DNA of 64,000 nucleotides, taken from the NCBI GenBank assembly GCA_012845835.1, contig JABAKD010000003.1, positions 5,238,870 to 5,302,869 of the forward strand, in the 5' to 3' direction. The stretch is from Undaria pinnatifida (lineage: Eukaryota > Sar > Phaeophyceae > Laminariales > Alariaceae). How positions within the stretch are numbered: position 1 is the stretch's first letter; the number at the start of each line of letters is the position of its first letter. A program made the translations under genes and the position numbers. The notes beneath the pieces were generated by a model. The model saw only the letters and a program-made list of their open reading frames with translations. It was not told where the DNA came from and did no database searches. Of this stretch, positions 46,228-57,492 are shown piece by piece.

Positions 46228-46775
46228 CCCCCCTCCCCCCTCTCCCCCCTCCCCCCCTTCCCCCTCCCCTCCTCCCCTCCTCCCCCCTCCCCCCTCCCCC
46301 CTCCCCCCTCCCCCCTCCCCCCCTCCCCCCTCCCCCCCTCCCCCCCTCCCCCCCTCCCCCCTCCCCCCCTCCCCCCCTCCCCCCCTCCCCCCCTCCCCCC
46401 TCCCCCCCTCCCCCCTCCCCCCCTCCCCCCTCCCCCCCTCCCCCCTCCCCCCTCCCCCCCTCCCCCCTCCCCCCCTCCCCCCCTCCCCCCTCCCCCCCTC
46501 CCCCCCCTCCCCCCCCCTCCCCCCCTCCCCCCCTCCCCCCCTCCCCCCCTCCCCCCCTCCCCCCCTCCCCCCCTCCCCCCCTCCCCCCCTCCCCCCCTCC
46601 CCCCCTCCCCCCCCCCCTCCCCCCCTCCCCCCCTCCCCCCCTCCCCCCCTCCCCCCCTCCCCCCCTCCCCCCCTCCCCCCCTCCCCCCCTCCCCCCCTCC
46701 CCCCTCCCCCCCTCCCCCCCTCCCCCCCCTCCCCCCTGCCCCCCCCCCCCCCTCTCCCCCCCCCTCCTCCCCCCG
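46228..46775. repeat. (CCCCCCT)n strand-asymmetric expansion
   Basis: About 550 bp of C-runs of 5-8 bases broken by single T, with essentially no A or G on the plus strand. The opposite strand is G6A-type and can form G-quadruplexes, and the duplex can form triplex structures. It sits inside the LINE-A frame at the site where copy 1 has about 100 bp and copy 3 about 40 bp. Confidence 0.95.
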
Positions 46776-47570
46776 GCCGCTTAGAGATGCCGACGGTGGA
46801 TGGCGCTGCCGCGGCTTTTGCGCGTGGCTCTGCAGCTCTGCATCTCTCCGTCTCATGCCATTTCCGCATGAACAACTTGGCCCCCTCCTCTACTCGTCGA
46901 AACCATCTGCCGGCCTTCTGAGCAGCCTTTCGCCACCCTTCGAATTTCATTCCAAAGACGACATATACTCCTTCAGATGAGCCAGCCTGTCGTTCTCTTG
47001 CCCCCCTGAGTAGCCCTTACCCCCAACAAGCTCCACAAACGTCACCCTCTGTGGCAGACGCTCCTCCCCCATACGTGCTACGAATCCCTCAATGCAATGA
47101 ATAGTGAAGACAACACACACCTCACACTGCACACACGTATTTGAGGAAGTCTGATAAATAGTTGGCACGAGTGTACAATAATGTAAAAATAATTGGGCGG
47201 GTGCCGACGACAGTAAGATCGGGCAGTTTGGACCAAGAGATCGACTGCTGCTATGCAGGAGCGGCTCTGGCTTTTATTGGTCACTCACGCGAGGGTTTCG
47301 CTTGGATGTCGAACCTCTGGGATTAGCAATCCGCCGGATTCCTTCTGCCGAGAAGGAGGCGGGTTCGTCTCATTCGGGCAGGTGGTAGCGCCTGCCAGGT
47401 GCAACACGGGAGCTTTGGGTTTACAAATGTTGTAAGATTAATATTAAGATTAAGAGTACGGTCGCGAGACATTCCACGGAAGAGGTGCAGCAGGGACAAA
47501 AAACACGACACGACCAAGCGTCTCTGCCCTAGTAGTCCTAAAAAACTGCTGTATACTCTATTGCCTCATG

Positions 47571-47595
47571 ATTAGACTAGACTAGACTAGACTAA
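47571..47595. repeat. (GACTA)n short run
   Basis: Five GACTA units. Between 47000 and 48500 no gene is recognised; the 97-codon frame at 48057-48350 has no known motif. Confidence 0.7.
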
Positions 47596-48509
47596 CGGGT
47601 AGTTCCTCACTCTTGAAGGGCTCAACCGGCCAGAAACCCCAACCGCACTATAGAGGGCAAGCACTACTCTAAAGTCGTCCAAAAACGGCAACCCCTACTG
47701 CACTATAGAGAGATATCTCATGTAGCCGCGACGGGGGTGGGAGATGGGATACCACAACAACATGCATTATGGCCCAATCAATAAAAGGTAACTACTCCTT
47801 CGCCAGTTTTTTATTGTTCGCGACAGTAATTCCAAGCTTGTTTTGTCGTGTAGTTATTAATAGTTGTACACGGTGTAGACTAACTAACTAGTCACACAGT
47901 GGCAGGATTCACGAACAAAAAAAGTAGGTGTCTTTGATCTCTCGAATGGAAGATTATTAATTACACGCCGCAAAAAATCATGCCGTGCACGTGTTGATGA
48001 TGACCGCTACCTGTCAAGTTTTGCTCTATTAGGTCAGCTATTCTAAGAAGCTGACTTTGAAATCAGAGGAAGGAGGCTGTTTGACCCGGGAAAGGGGGGA
48101 TCGGGTCTGCTTCTCTCCAATTCAGACTAGCCATTTTGCGAGACGTATCCAACGACGTATATTTGCCGTTTATCCAGAATTGCAGATCGACAAAAACTGG
48201 TACACAAACGAATGTGTACATGTGGGGCTTGGGTTTTTTTTACCCGCGGATCTCCAGGAGGATCCAAAAAACGAAAAACAGAATAGGAGTTTGAAAAGCT
48301 GTCGATATACTGCAGAAGTAGAGGAGAGATACTACTGCTTTGAGGAATAATATTCTACTTGTATCAGAACGGCACCCATCTATGCTATATAGTCGGGAGG
48401 CCAACTAGAACAAGAGCATATAAACTGCAGTATACGGCAGTTTCCTCTATTATTGTATCAGTTTCAGACGCGACATGTCTATACCTATCATCGGATAAAC
48501 TATTAACCA

Positions 48510-48800
48510 CTACATGATTCACTTGATAAACTCATGCATTTCCTTCCACAGCCATCAAATGTTTTTCCCCTCAAAAACGGGTTTTTATAGTTCCCGCGCA
48601 CTGATTGATTAACATCACCCTATTGACCCTGGCACAAGCCACACTGTAGTTCCAAGCGGAGTCGCCGACCTATATCCTTAATGAGGACACACAACCCGTA
48701 ATACGCGCGATCGGAGCATCACACACATCTTGCAAAGACGAGCTGCGACGAAATCTTCGATCTCGCAGCTGGAGTGTATTTTGAAGCACATTGTAGTATC
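48510..48800 (+). repeat. Approximately 290-bp direct repeat, left copy
   Basis: Similar along its length to 49770-50055. It shares CATTTCCTTCCACAGC, AAAACGGGTTTTTATAGTT, CCCGCGCAC, then GGAGTCGCCGACCTATATCC and TTAATGAGGACACACAACCC, and ends with the CTTGCAAAG..CAGCTGGA motif. Spacing is 1262 bp. It could be the LTRs of a small element or a segmental duplication. Confidence 0.75.
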
Positions 48801-49506
48801 GCCACTTTTCCTCTTCAGCTCAACCGGCAAGAGGTTCAACCCTCACGACCTTCGGGAGAAGCCGGGTTCACAACAGGAGGAAGGCGTTTTCCCCTCCCCC
48901 CCCCCGGTGTACAAGTGCCTTCATTCTTATCGTGCTTAGAGTTCATACGAAGTATATCCGAAAACGACGACTGCACCGAAAAAAATTCGAACGGTGTCGG
49001 TTGAAAGAAGAACGGGCCCGAATATGTTTTCTTTGTTATTAATGTATACATGTATTTCTCAGACGGATGGGGAAGAATCAAGCTTAGTCCCGACGAAGTT
49101 TCACGTATTTTATATCAATTCAACTGGTGAGTTGCATGCATGCCCATCTCACGAAACAAAGTCGTGTGTTGACCAATTCAAGTCAATTGTATATACCTCT
49201 CGTTAAACAAAGTGAGTGCTGCGAGTGCTCTGATAGGAAAGAGCGATCACGACCGTTCTGTTGGACGCTGGACAAAACAAAACAGAAACACGTGCGAAGC
49301 TACGCATAAAAAACAGATTTCCGCGTGACTTTACCTGGTATGTGCTTTTCGGATTCTTAACGCTCTTCTTGTGCTTACAAGAGGTGGTCACCTCAGGGGG
49401 GACAAAACATTCAAAACTGATACGAGTACGACGGGACCTTTAATAAGAAAGTGTGGTGGAGGTTTTGAGCATATTTTCTCAGCGAAAACCACGCAAAAAA
49501 GCTGGC

Positions 49507-49531
49507 GAGGGGGGGGGGGGGGGGGGGGGGG
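49507..49531. repeat. G-run
   Basis: A run of about 24 G bases. A similar long G-run lies at 51824-51854. Confidence 0.95.
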
Positions 49532-49769
49532 TACGGTATCCCCTCGCCCCCGTTCCGGCGTTATTGTTGTAGCAAGTGCCCCCTCAGTCGTCTGGGAGGC
49601 ATTATCGCTTGCCTGAACGAGACCTCTTGTTGTTAGAAGGCCTTAGGCGGGAAGCGAAAAAACTAATACAATATATATATATATACTTCCCCCCCCTCCA
49701 ACCCCGCTCCCTTTTGATCAAAACCAGGCCCCCACGTCCTTCAAAATTCCGCCCTCCCCTCACCGGTTA

Positions 49770-50055
49770 CTCGACTTACAGGATTCGCTTGATAAACGGA
49801 TACATTTCCTTCCACAGCTGTCAGATTTTGTCCCCCTCAGAAACGGGTTTTATAGTTTCCGCGCACAGACTGACGAACATCACCGTGTTGACTCTGATAG
49901 CTACACTGTAGTTGCAAGGGGAGTCGCCGACCTATATCCTTAATGAGGACACACAACCCGTAATACGCGCGATCGGAGTATCACACACAGCTTGCAAAGT
50001 TGAGTTTCGACAAAATCTTCGATCTCACAGCTGGAATATATTTTCATTTTTTATA
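49770..50055 (+). repeat. Approximately 290-bp direct repeat, right copy
   Basis: Partner of 48510-48800. The best-preserved part is 49919-49980, which is almost identical between copies. The internal 970 bp between the copies holds no recognised protein. Confidence 0.75.
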
Positions 50056-50399
50056 ACATACTGTATATACGGAACATCCAAGGCAAAGCTCGCGTGAGTG
50101 GCCAGTTAATAGCAAGAGGCGCCCGTGCATCAATGGCGGTAGTCGGTCGGTATGCCCATTCATAGAAGCGACTTAATTCTGTTTAGGCAGGGGAAAATTC
50201 CGGGAAGGTTCCATCTTTCCAGGATTTTTCTTTAATGAATCACTGCACTGTTGCTAGTGGGAGGAGACTATTCGTGGCCTGCAGTTCGTAGATCTTTGAG
50301 ATGTTTTTTTATCCATTTTACCCCGCTCTCATTTTCCAAAAAATCGGTCGTACTCACAGCTGACGTTTTTCAATTTTTTATAAAATGTGGGAACCAATT

Positions 50400-51180
50400 C
50401 GGAAATAAAACGGAAGCGGCGCAGCGGCGTTTCTCGCCTGTTTCTGGACGGTTTGGGGTCTTGGTCGGGATCAATGTTTTTTAGGCTACGGTTAGCCGTT
50501 GGGTCGGGTCTAAGCCCGTGTCTTGACTTCATTATCGGAAAAGAGTTCCGATATAGCGAACAATCGTGGGCACCCAATAACCCGACCCTCCAGAAAGATC
50601 TATCCTTGAATCAATTGGGAGCTGGCCTAACTGGCTGGTCGCGCGGTTCTCTGGGATGTTACACTCAACTCGTAGGTTGTTCGAGGCGGCGCAGCCGCGT
50701 TTCTCACCCGTTACTGGCCGGTTTTGAGGTGTTTCGGTGGGTCAGGGCCTTGAGGTTACGGACGTTAGGGGTGGGGTTGGGTCTACGCCGAGAAGGGTGC
50801 TTTGACTTGATCATCGAAAAGGGTGTAACATCTGTAAAATACCAAACAGAGTGCTTTAACGTCCCAGAGTGCTTCTTAGCACGAACAATCGTGGCCAATC
50901 GAATCGATGGCCCGATCCTCTAGGAAGGTCTCTATCCTAATTCATTGGGAGCTGGCCTAACATGTACATGCACCTGCTGGCTTGGATCCTTGGGATGATA
51001 TACTTTCGTAGGCTGCTCGCATGCATTTCCGAGGTCGGAAAAAAGTTCTTCCCTGCTGAGATCAAGGTACGGGCGTGAACCCAACCCATCCAACTGACCC
51101 CTACCACACCGGAACCGAACACGGGCGTGAAACGGGCGAGAAATGCGGCTGGCTGCGCCGCTTTCGATTTGAACAAATAA
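50400..51180. repeat. Direct plus inverted duplication of a GC-rich unit
   Basis: Unit one (50400-50680) and unit two (50685-51015) share GGCGCAGCSGCGTTTCTC, GTCGGGTCTAxGCC, TTGACTT.ATYATCG, ACAATCGTGG and CAATTGGGAGCTGGCCTAAC or close variants. An inverted copy (51020-51175) has CGAGAAATGCGGCTGGCTGC, GCCGCTTTCG and AACCCAACCCATCC. The arrangement could fold into a hairpin or reflect a foldback transposon. Confidence 0.7.
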
Positions 51181-51823
51181 ATTGTCATTATCGTGATCGG
51201 CAAACCGCCACATAGTCCTCAACCAAGCCAATGAGGGGGTAAAACGGGGGTAAACAGTAAGTACCCTCACAACATCCGCTGTCAGATGTAGTGTCCTCTA
51301 CTAATAGTCGGCCCCTACGGTCATTCATTCTGCCGTATACCTTCATGCGCGCGCGGGGGTGGGGGGGGGGGGAGGGGTGGTTGTTTATTCTAAACACGTG
51401 GCTCTTAAATGTTCTTCCCCAGAATGCAACACTTGCGGCGAGCTATATGTGATATTGTACTTCTCGCGCTCTCGTTCCTTTCCGCGCTTTAAAAATCCTA
51501 CAGAGAGGGTAGTCTAAATCTTGCTCTTCTAAATAAATTTCTCATAGACCACGGAGCAACGGATAAACGCTTACTACAGAGCTCTACCTACTAAGTAAAA
51601 AACCTTCCTATCATAGCCACAGGCACGTAGCCAAGAAAGGCATCGATCGTCGCAGAAAATTCACGCCATAAAAAGGTACACAGCAAACAACAATAAACGG
51701 AGTGTGCGTCACGCCGTTGAGGCATAGCCGTAAGATAGTGGGATGGCCAAAGTGGCATAGTAGCGATTGTACCCTCGCACCCCACGGGCTGCAATATCGG
51801 GACGGAGCATCGGCGGGGGGCGC

Positions 51824-51854
51824 GGCGGGGGGGGGGGGGGGGGGGGGGGGGGGG
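51824..51854. repeat. G-run
   Basis: About 30 G bases. From 51180 to 53000 I see no gene. A short duplicated phrase, TTTGCAGGGGTTTCCACGCC (52690) versus TCTGCAGGGGTTTCCGCGCC (52476), indicates an approximately 210-bp duplication there. Confidence 0.9.
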
Positions 51855-53009
51855 TCGACTCACCGCGCCTGTGCTATGGCGTGTTCATTAGGAAGCTCGG
51901 TGTGCGTCTGGACTGACTCAAACATCGAGTGGCATGTCTCATGCCCATTGCCCCATGCCATGCCATGCTGCATCGTTTGCCGTAGTATCGCGCTGGAGTG
52001 CAGCTAAAAGCGGCACTGCACTTCAGCTAGGGAATTGCAGGGGACGCCAACAGCACATTGCATCACCCCAAAAACAAAATGCCATCCCCCATCCTGGCTG
52101 TCCTCCGACTCCCCCCCCCGTCCCAAAAAACAAAAAAACTACTCCCGGCACACGCATGTTGAGACGTACGTGCCATCCTCTACACACCGTTTTATACACC
52201 ACGCTGGACGTACACGTATGGACCTGGACCGTTTGTGTACTCACGTTAACATTCCAACATTCCTTGAAATTGCTGTCCAGAGTGGTGTGCACCGCCATAT
52301 CTAACACGCACACCAGGCGTTCTCTATACCAAGCTAGGCTGCCCCACCACTGTTCACGCGCCTCTCTCTCCCTGCGACACACCATCACCCGGACAGCTAC
52401 GTTCGCACAATGCCACCGCCGCTGCCGATGCATCCCCAACATTGGGCACCTTGACCCCCGGCGCGATTTTTTAGGTCTGCAGGGGTTTCCGCGCCTTGCG
52501 AGGGGCGTTGGTCACGCGCACACATAGCAGGCGTTCCATAGCACATCAAAGGATACCATTAATAGGCAGTTCCGCTGCTCTTCGCTCGTCCCTCTCCTAA
52601 CCCAGATCCCAAACAGAGTCGTTCGCAGCACCACCGCTGCTGATGTATCGACATTCGGCACGTCCCATGCGGCCCGTTTTCGAGCTTTGCAGGGGTTTCC
52701 ACGCCTATCGGGGCGTTTTCCCTCTACCGCCGAGAAGTACGATTTCTTCTGTGCGCAAAGAGTTACACGACGTCACTTAGCTTTTCTACTGTAATAATAG
52801 AAAAAAACAAAACACGTAAAAACCCCAAGTAACCCCCCCTCCCCCCCCCGCCCCCCCCCCCCCCAAAAAAAAAAAGAACGTGGACGCATCTTCCTGAAAA
52901 CAACGCTTAAGTGGGGTCGAACAGCGTATTTTCAGCAACAAAAAAAGAACGCATGATTTTCTCACGTTTCGCTCCTCTACAAGGTCTTATACCTCCCGAT
53001 TACTACGGC

Positions 53010-53400
53010 TGTGTTTTTACCGATATTAGAAATATCGGGGTTTTTTCGATTCAGCCGATATCCGATATATATATATGTATCACTTGAAATACCTAGCCCG
53101 AATGCAATAGCCTGTTGATGAAATTTCATCGATGCCTATTGCTTTACAATAGGTATCGATCTAGGCGATATCGAATTCCTATTGCAGGGAGCAATAGGTA
53201 TCGATATACAACCCCCCCAACCTCTTGTGAGGCCTATAGGCATATTCAATAGGTTAGTTATTGTCCAGAGTGGTATATATATGTCAGCGGCCGATATCCG
53301 ATGCATATATATATATATATATCAGCGGTCGATATCCGATATATATATATATCAGCAGCCGATATATCGCCGGTATATCGGGCGTTTATGGCCGTTTGGC
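53010..53400. repeat. GATATC-rich palindromic region
   Basis: GCCGATATCCGATATATATA occurs at about 53054, 53289 and 53327 with TATATA runs. AATAGGTATCGAT and its partner CCTATTGC occur several times. The region can form many local hairpins. It is flanked by AT-rich sequence and no gene is visible. Confidence 0.8.
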
Positions 53401-54299
53401 TGCGAAACTGAGCATTTTTTCGTACAATACCAACCGATGAACACTGGCGAAACATCAAAAAAACACATCGCGTCCCCATTACCCGATTCCGATTCCTAGT
53501 TAAATCGCTTCGATTAACTGGGTTAATCGAAATTACTCCGATGAACATCCCATACCTATTAAAGCTTGTACGCTATACGCAAAGAAAAGTCCACGTTAGC
53601 TTCGATGGGGAGAAAACTGTTTCCCCCATAAAAAGAAAAGTGCAGTTCCGTCTGAAGAGCTCATGTACTTAGGAGAGGACGTGAGCTACGATGGAGATGC
53701 ACCATTTTGTTTTCATTTTTACGTTTATCGATCACTCGAGACCCTACCTAAAGGCATTTCTGCAAAAAAAAAAAGTGCCACCCGATGCATTACGCAGCTT
53801 GCAAAGATGAATATCGACCCTAACTTCGTCGAACTGTCGAAGTTACAGCTGACGTCGTAAGGATAATTTTACAAAATAAAACCCATCATCACCAGTTACT
53901 CCCATGTTGACCTACGGCTTCAACGACAACCATTGCAAAAGACAAGAAACAAACGAAATTCCCGACGATTTTGGGCTAATATGTCCTTTGTTCACGCCTC
54001 TACAACTGGAAAGCCTTTTTTTTTCGACACGCTACTTGGAATTGGTATATGAGGGCTTTTGGGGCTCTAAAGGGGTTAATGAAGAAAACGTTTCAGCCTG
54101 AAAGAGGAGTACCTTACCTCAAGAGGAGTACCTTAAGAGGAGTACAGGACACCTATTGTGAAACAGGAATGCCGGCTAAGCCTGGATTTCATACTGAAGC
54201 AACGGCGCGTTCTACACCCATTTCAGTACAAAGGCTCCCGAATTTATTTATTTTTTCTTGTTGGGTGTTGCTTTCTGTCCTGTGCTGCATTCCTTCCTT

Positions 54300-54685
54300 A
54301 AACAACCCGAATATAGCTCCAAAACCCCTCCCACGCTAATTTCTAAAGTAATTTGTCAATAAATAACGGGTTTCCAGCTGTGGAGGGGATATGCTGCATT
54401 CCTTAAGTAACCCGTTTAGAGCTCCAAAACCCCTCCCCACACTAATGAAAAGTAAATTGTCACTTAACAACGGGTTTCCAGCTGTGGAGGGGATATGCTG
54501 CATTCCTTAAATATCCCCTTAAGAGCTCCATAGCCCCTTCACACGCTAATTTCCAAAGTAAATTGTCACTAAATAACGGGTTTCCAGCTGTGGAGGGGAT
54601 ACGATTTATTCCTCAAGTAACCCGTTTAGAGCTCCGAAACCCCTCCCTACACAAATTCCAAGTGAAATTCCCCCCCAAAAAAAGG
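54300..54685. repeat. Approximately 105-bp tandem array downstream of the FNIP gene
   Basis: ACGGGTTTCCAGCTGTGGAG occurs at about 54366, 54470 and 54576 (periods 104 and 106), each preceded by GAGCTCCAAAACCCCTCCC and AAGTAAATTGTCA. A further partial unit runs up to 54685, just past the stop of the FNIP gene. A related unit (CCGAACCCCTCCCTATACTA, then ACGGGTTTCCAG) lies at 56460-56545, on the other side of the gene. Confidence 0.85.
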
Positions 54686-54697
54686 GTTTTCCATGTG

Positions 54698-55975
54698 TTA
54701 ATGGCTTATTCGGACAATCACTGCGCCCGGAGGGAGTGACAAGCCGACTAAGTTCGTGCCCCAGCGAACCGTCAAAACTCTGAGGCCCGCTGGCCAGCGC
54801 ACCCCGGCAAGAGAGTGAGAATACCCTCCGGCCCGAAAACACATAATCGCCACTTCTGCCAGGCTGCTAGGCCAGTTTACCGCGCCCAGAGGGCGGTCGA
54901 ACGAGTCTCCCAGCGTGATCCGCCGCAGCGCTGGCGGCCAGGTGATCCCCTCAACGTCTTGGTTGAAGGCGTGCCCGAACGAAAGCTGTCTCAGGGAGGC
55001 AGGCCACGCGACGACGTCGATCGGCCGGTCGAAACTTTTCCCGAAGGACAGGTCTTGCAACCGCGGGGGAAATTGGACGCGATCGAGACTCCGGTCGAAG
55101 CAGTGCCCGAACGTCAGTCTCCGCAGCGAGGACGGCCAGACGATGCCATCCAGCGGCTGATTAAAATTGTGCCCAAAGGTCAAACTTTCGAGAGACGCGG
55201 GCCACGCCACCTCGGCGATCGGCTGGTTAAAGCAAAATCCGAGCGAGAGCTGCAGCAAGGACGGAGGCCACACGACGGCTTCCACCGGCATGTTGAACAA
55301 ATCTCCGAAACTCAGCGTTTGCAGTTCGGTCGGCCATACCACGCTCTCCAGGGCCTGGTTGAACCAATTCCCGAACGTCAGATGTCGAAGGGACGCGGGC
55401 CAATCCGCGGAGCGAATGGTGCGGTTGAACTCTCTCCCAAACTTCAACCTCTTCAGGCCCCTTGGCCAGACCACCCCGCTGATGTCGTCGTTGAAGTAGT
55501 CCCCAAAGACGACGTTTTCCAGCCCTGCCACAAACTCGTTTCTCTCGAGGAAAAGCGCGCTGGTTGTGGACAACCCCCATGTTATCCCCCGGACTCTTAG
55601 AGCCGGCACTCGTTCAGGCTGCTCGACGTCGTCCTGCCAAGGCGCTCTCACGCGGCCGTCCAAGAGGCTGTACGCGTGTTGGCGTAGCGCGGGCGCCCAC
55701 ATCCACTGGGGCGTGCCCCATGGAACCCGTACGTGGTATTTCCTGGTGTAGCGGCAGGCCGAGCAGAGCTGCACGGAGGCGAGTTGGAGGTTAACAGTGG
55801 AGTCGAACCATTGTATTCCGTTAGTGTGGTTGTTGAGGATGACGTTCACCGCGCGTAGGAAGAGGAGAGTGGCGCTGGTGGTGCTTGGTGTTTTCGCTGC
55901 TCCTGCGGCGGCGCGGTGGGAAAGGGTAGCGGGCGATGTTGGTGGCGGGGGAGTTCAGTCGGGGGTGGATGCCAT
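54698..55975 (-). pseudogene. FNIP/LRR-type repeat protein, with an early in-frame TGA
   Basis: The frame is open without interruption for about 418 codons up to the TAA at 54698. About ten repeats of 22-23 residues follow the pattern WPxxLxxLxFGxxFNxPI, for example VVWPTELQTLSFGDLFNMPV and VAWPASLESLTFGHNFNQPL. This is the FNIP variant of the leucine-rich repeat, known mainly from Dictyostelium and algal or giant-virus proteins and likely to mediate binding. The N-terminal 110 residues are non-repeat (CSACRYTRKYHVRVPWG). The only in-frame upstream ATG (55975-55973) is followed six codons later by TGA (55957-55955). Without it the protein would start MASTPD and be about 425 residues. Alternatives are a spliced start using CGCCGCCGCAG, at about 55906, as acceptor, or a later Met at residue 49 of the open part. 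Confidence 0.7.
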
Positions 55976-56412
55976 TCGTTGTTAGTGTGCTTTCTGTCTG
56001 ACGATGTGCGAAAAGCACACTGCTGTATGAGTTCCAACGTTGATCACTGACGACAGTCCACCGAAAGAACGAAGCCTCGGCGGGGAAAAAAAGGAAACCC
56101 ACATTCACAAAAGTATTGATTCCTTTGTATGCCCACTGTTCTGTTGTTGTTTATAGTTTGATGGTCTTGGTGGGATGTTGGTGGGGTGTTGGTTTCGGTC
56201 GATGTTCGCTTCCATGCTGGTGCTGGGACATCACACTGTCCGTAGTAGATGTCCGCTAGTGACAGTTTAACGATGAGGATGTTGGTCAAAGTCGGGCAAA
56301 TACTAGGCAGGGTAGAGGTACACCTTTTTGTTTTTGTCTCTTGAGCCTCGTCGCTTGAGGAGCTCTGTAATAATAGTAACACCTAGTAATAGCTAGTAAT
56401 GTCTCACCCACC

Positions 56413-56592
56413 AAGTGGTCACGTGTGTATCAAAATACGTGGAAGTAAGTGTGGTGAGAGCTTAACCCCTCTATTAATAGAGCCCCGAACCCCTCCCTAT
56501 ACTAAATCCAAGTACTTTTGCCCCCAAAAACGGGTTTCCAGTCGTAAAGGCTTTTGCCCGTCCGCCGGAGGATAGAAAAAAAAAAAAAATAG
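56413..56592 (+). mobile_element. Poly(A)-tailed retroposon, longer form
   Basis: Starts near AAAATACGTGGAAG..TGTGGTGAG and ends CCGTCCGCCGGAGGATAG followed by a 14-A run. The middle holds the 105-bp unit (GAACCCCTCC..ACGGGTTTCCAG), which is missing from the copies at 31945 and 60085. Either this is the fuller element or a hybrid. Confidence 0.6.
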
Positions 56593-56674
56593 AAAAGAAG
56601 AAGAACGGTGTGGTAAACGAGGAATGTTATTACCCCGCGATTTTGTGCACCAAGTTTAGCCCATTCACAAATTT

Positions 56675-56890
56675 GGCTCAGTACCGGTGGTGCACATCAT
56701 TGGCTCAGTACCGGTGATACACATTATTGGCTCAGTACCGGTGATACACATTTTTGGCTCAGTACCGGTGATACACATCATTGGCTCAGTACCGGTGATA
56801 CACATTATTGGCTCAGTACCGGTGATACACATCATTGGCTCAGTACCGGTGATGCACATTATTGGCTCCGTACCGGTGATACACATTATT
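56675..56890. repeat. 27-bp minisatellite, eight copies
   Basis: GGCTCAGTACCGGTGATACA plus CATTATT, period exactly 27 bp from 56675. Its length keeps frame, so the minus strand reads MCITGTEPI repeats. The flanks lose the frame at once, so I treat it as non-coding. Each unit carries the palindrome ACCGGT. Confidence 0.95.
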
Positions 56891-57447
56891 GTGTTTTCTC
56901 GTCCGTTTCACCCCAGTCACGTCAGCAGGGGGCTGTCATCGGTAGATTTCGTACGAGGGTACCAGGTATGGGTTAGGATTAGACACCCCTCAGCACCCAC
57001 AGGTCAAAAATTGGATAGAAAAATAAGGACCATTTGCTGAAGAAGAAATGATGACATGGTGCACATAAAAATGGCGGCGAAACCTAATACACCTACACCT
57101 GGTATAGACTATACATATATCACGAAAGAGTATGTTATTAATGAACAGAAGACATCATATTCATGCACGACCTTTTCTGATAAAATACACAACCGACGTG
57201 CTGCTGTACCCACCTCCTCTTCAGGCCTCCGCGCCTGACCCTGAATCGTCGATAACGGAGGCCTTAAAAGGAAATACACGGCAGACAGCATACACGGTAG
57301 GCAGAAGTGAAGTACTACACCGCGGAGTATCACGCCGCTTGCAAAGATGAGTACCGGCCATCAAATCGATCGAAGTCACAGCTGGCCAGGCCTGCTTGAA
57401 ATATTTTTCATAAAATACTACTCTTCTTGTAGTAATAGGGTACACAG

Positions 57448-57492
57448 GCTTGACGCCTTGACGCCTTGACGCCTTGACGCCTTGACGCCTTT
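57448..57492. repeat. 8-bp TTGACGCC repeat
   Basis: Six near-perfect units just downstream of a CTTGCAAAG..CACAGCTGG motif (57338-57386). Confidence 0.9.

Larger units (their letters stand above)
45535..46980 (-). mobile_element. LINE-A 3' end, copy 2, with expanded G-rich tract
   Basis: The minus-strand frame 46950-46134 encodes MKFEGWRKAAQKAGRWFRRV, then a Glu/Arg/Ala-rich helix and SKRPGG. About 180 Gly/Arg/Glu codons from the repeat at 46228-46775 follow, and then [18 protein letters not shown]. The 3' region has GGAAA repeats (45905-46003) and ends in CGGACTTGATTATGCGAG and (AAC)n at 45523-45541. Order and ending agree with copies 1 and 3. Confidence 0.65.

Noticed and set aside
46134-46980. 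Pro-rich plus-strand frames of 212 and 257 codons resembling extensin-like proteins.
   Set aside because: They are translations of the (CCCCCCT)n tract. The minus-strand LINE-A frame explains the non-repeat ends better.
54815-55600. 261-codon plus-strand frame opposite the FNIP gene.
   Set aside because: It is the antisense shadow of the regular FNIP repeats, with no independent motif.
56675-56890. Secreted repeat protein with MCITGTEP units.
   Set aside because: The open frame is confined to the 27-bp minisatellite, and start and stop lie within or next to it.
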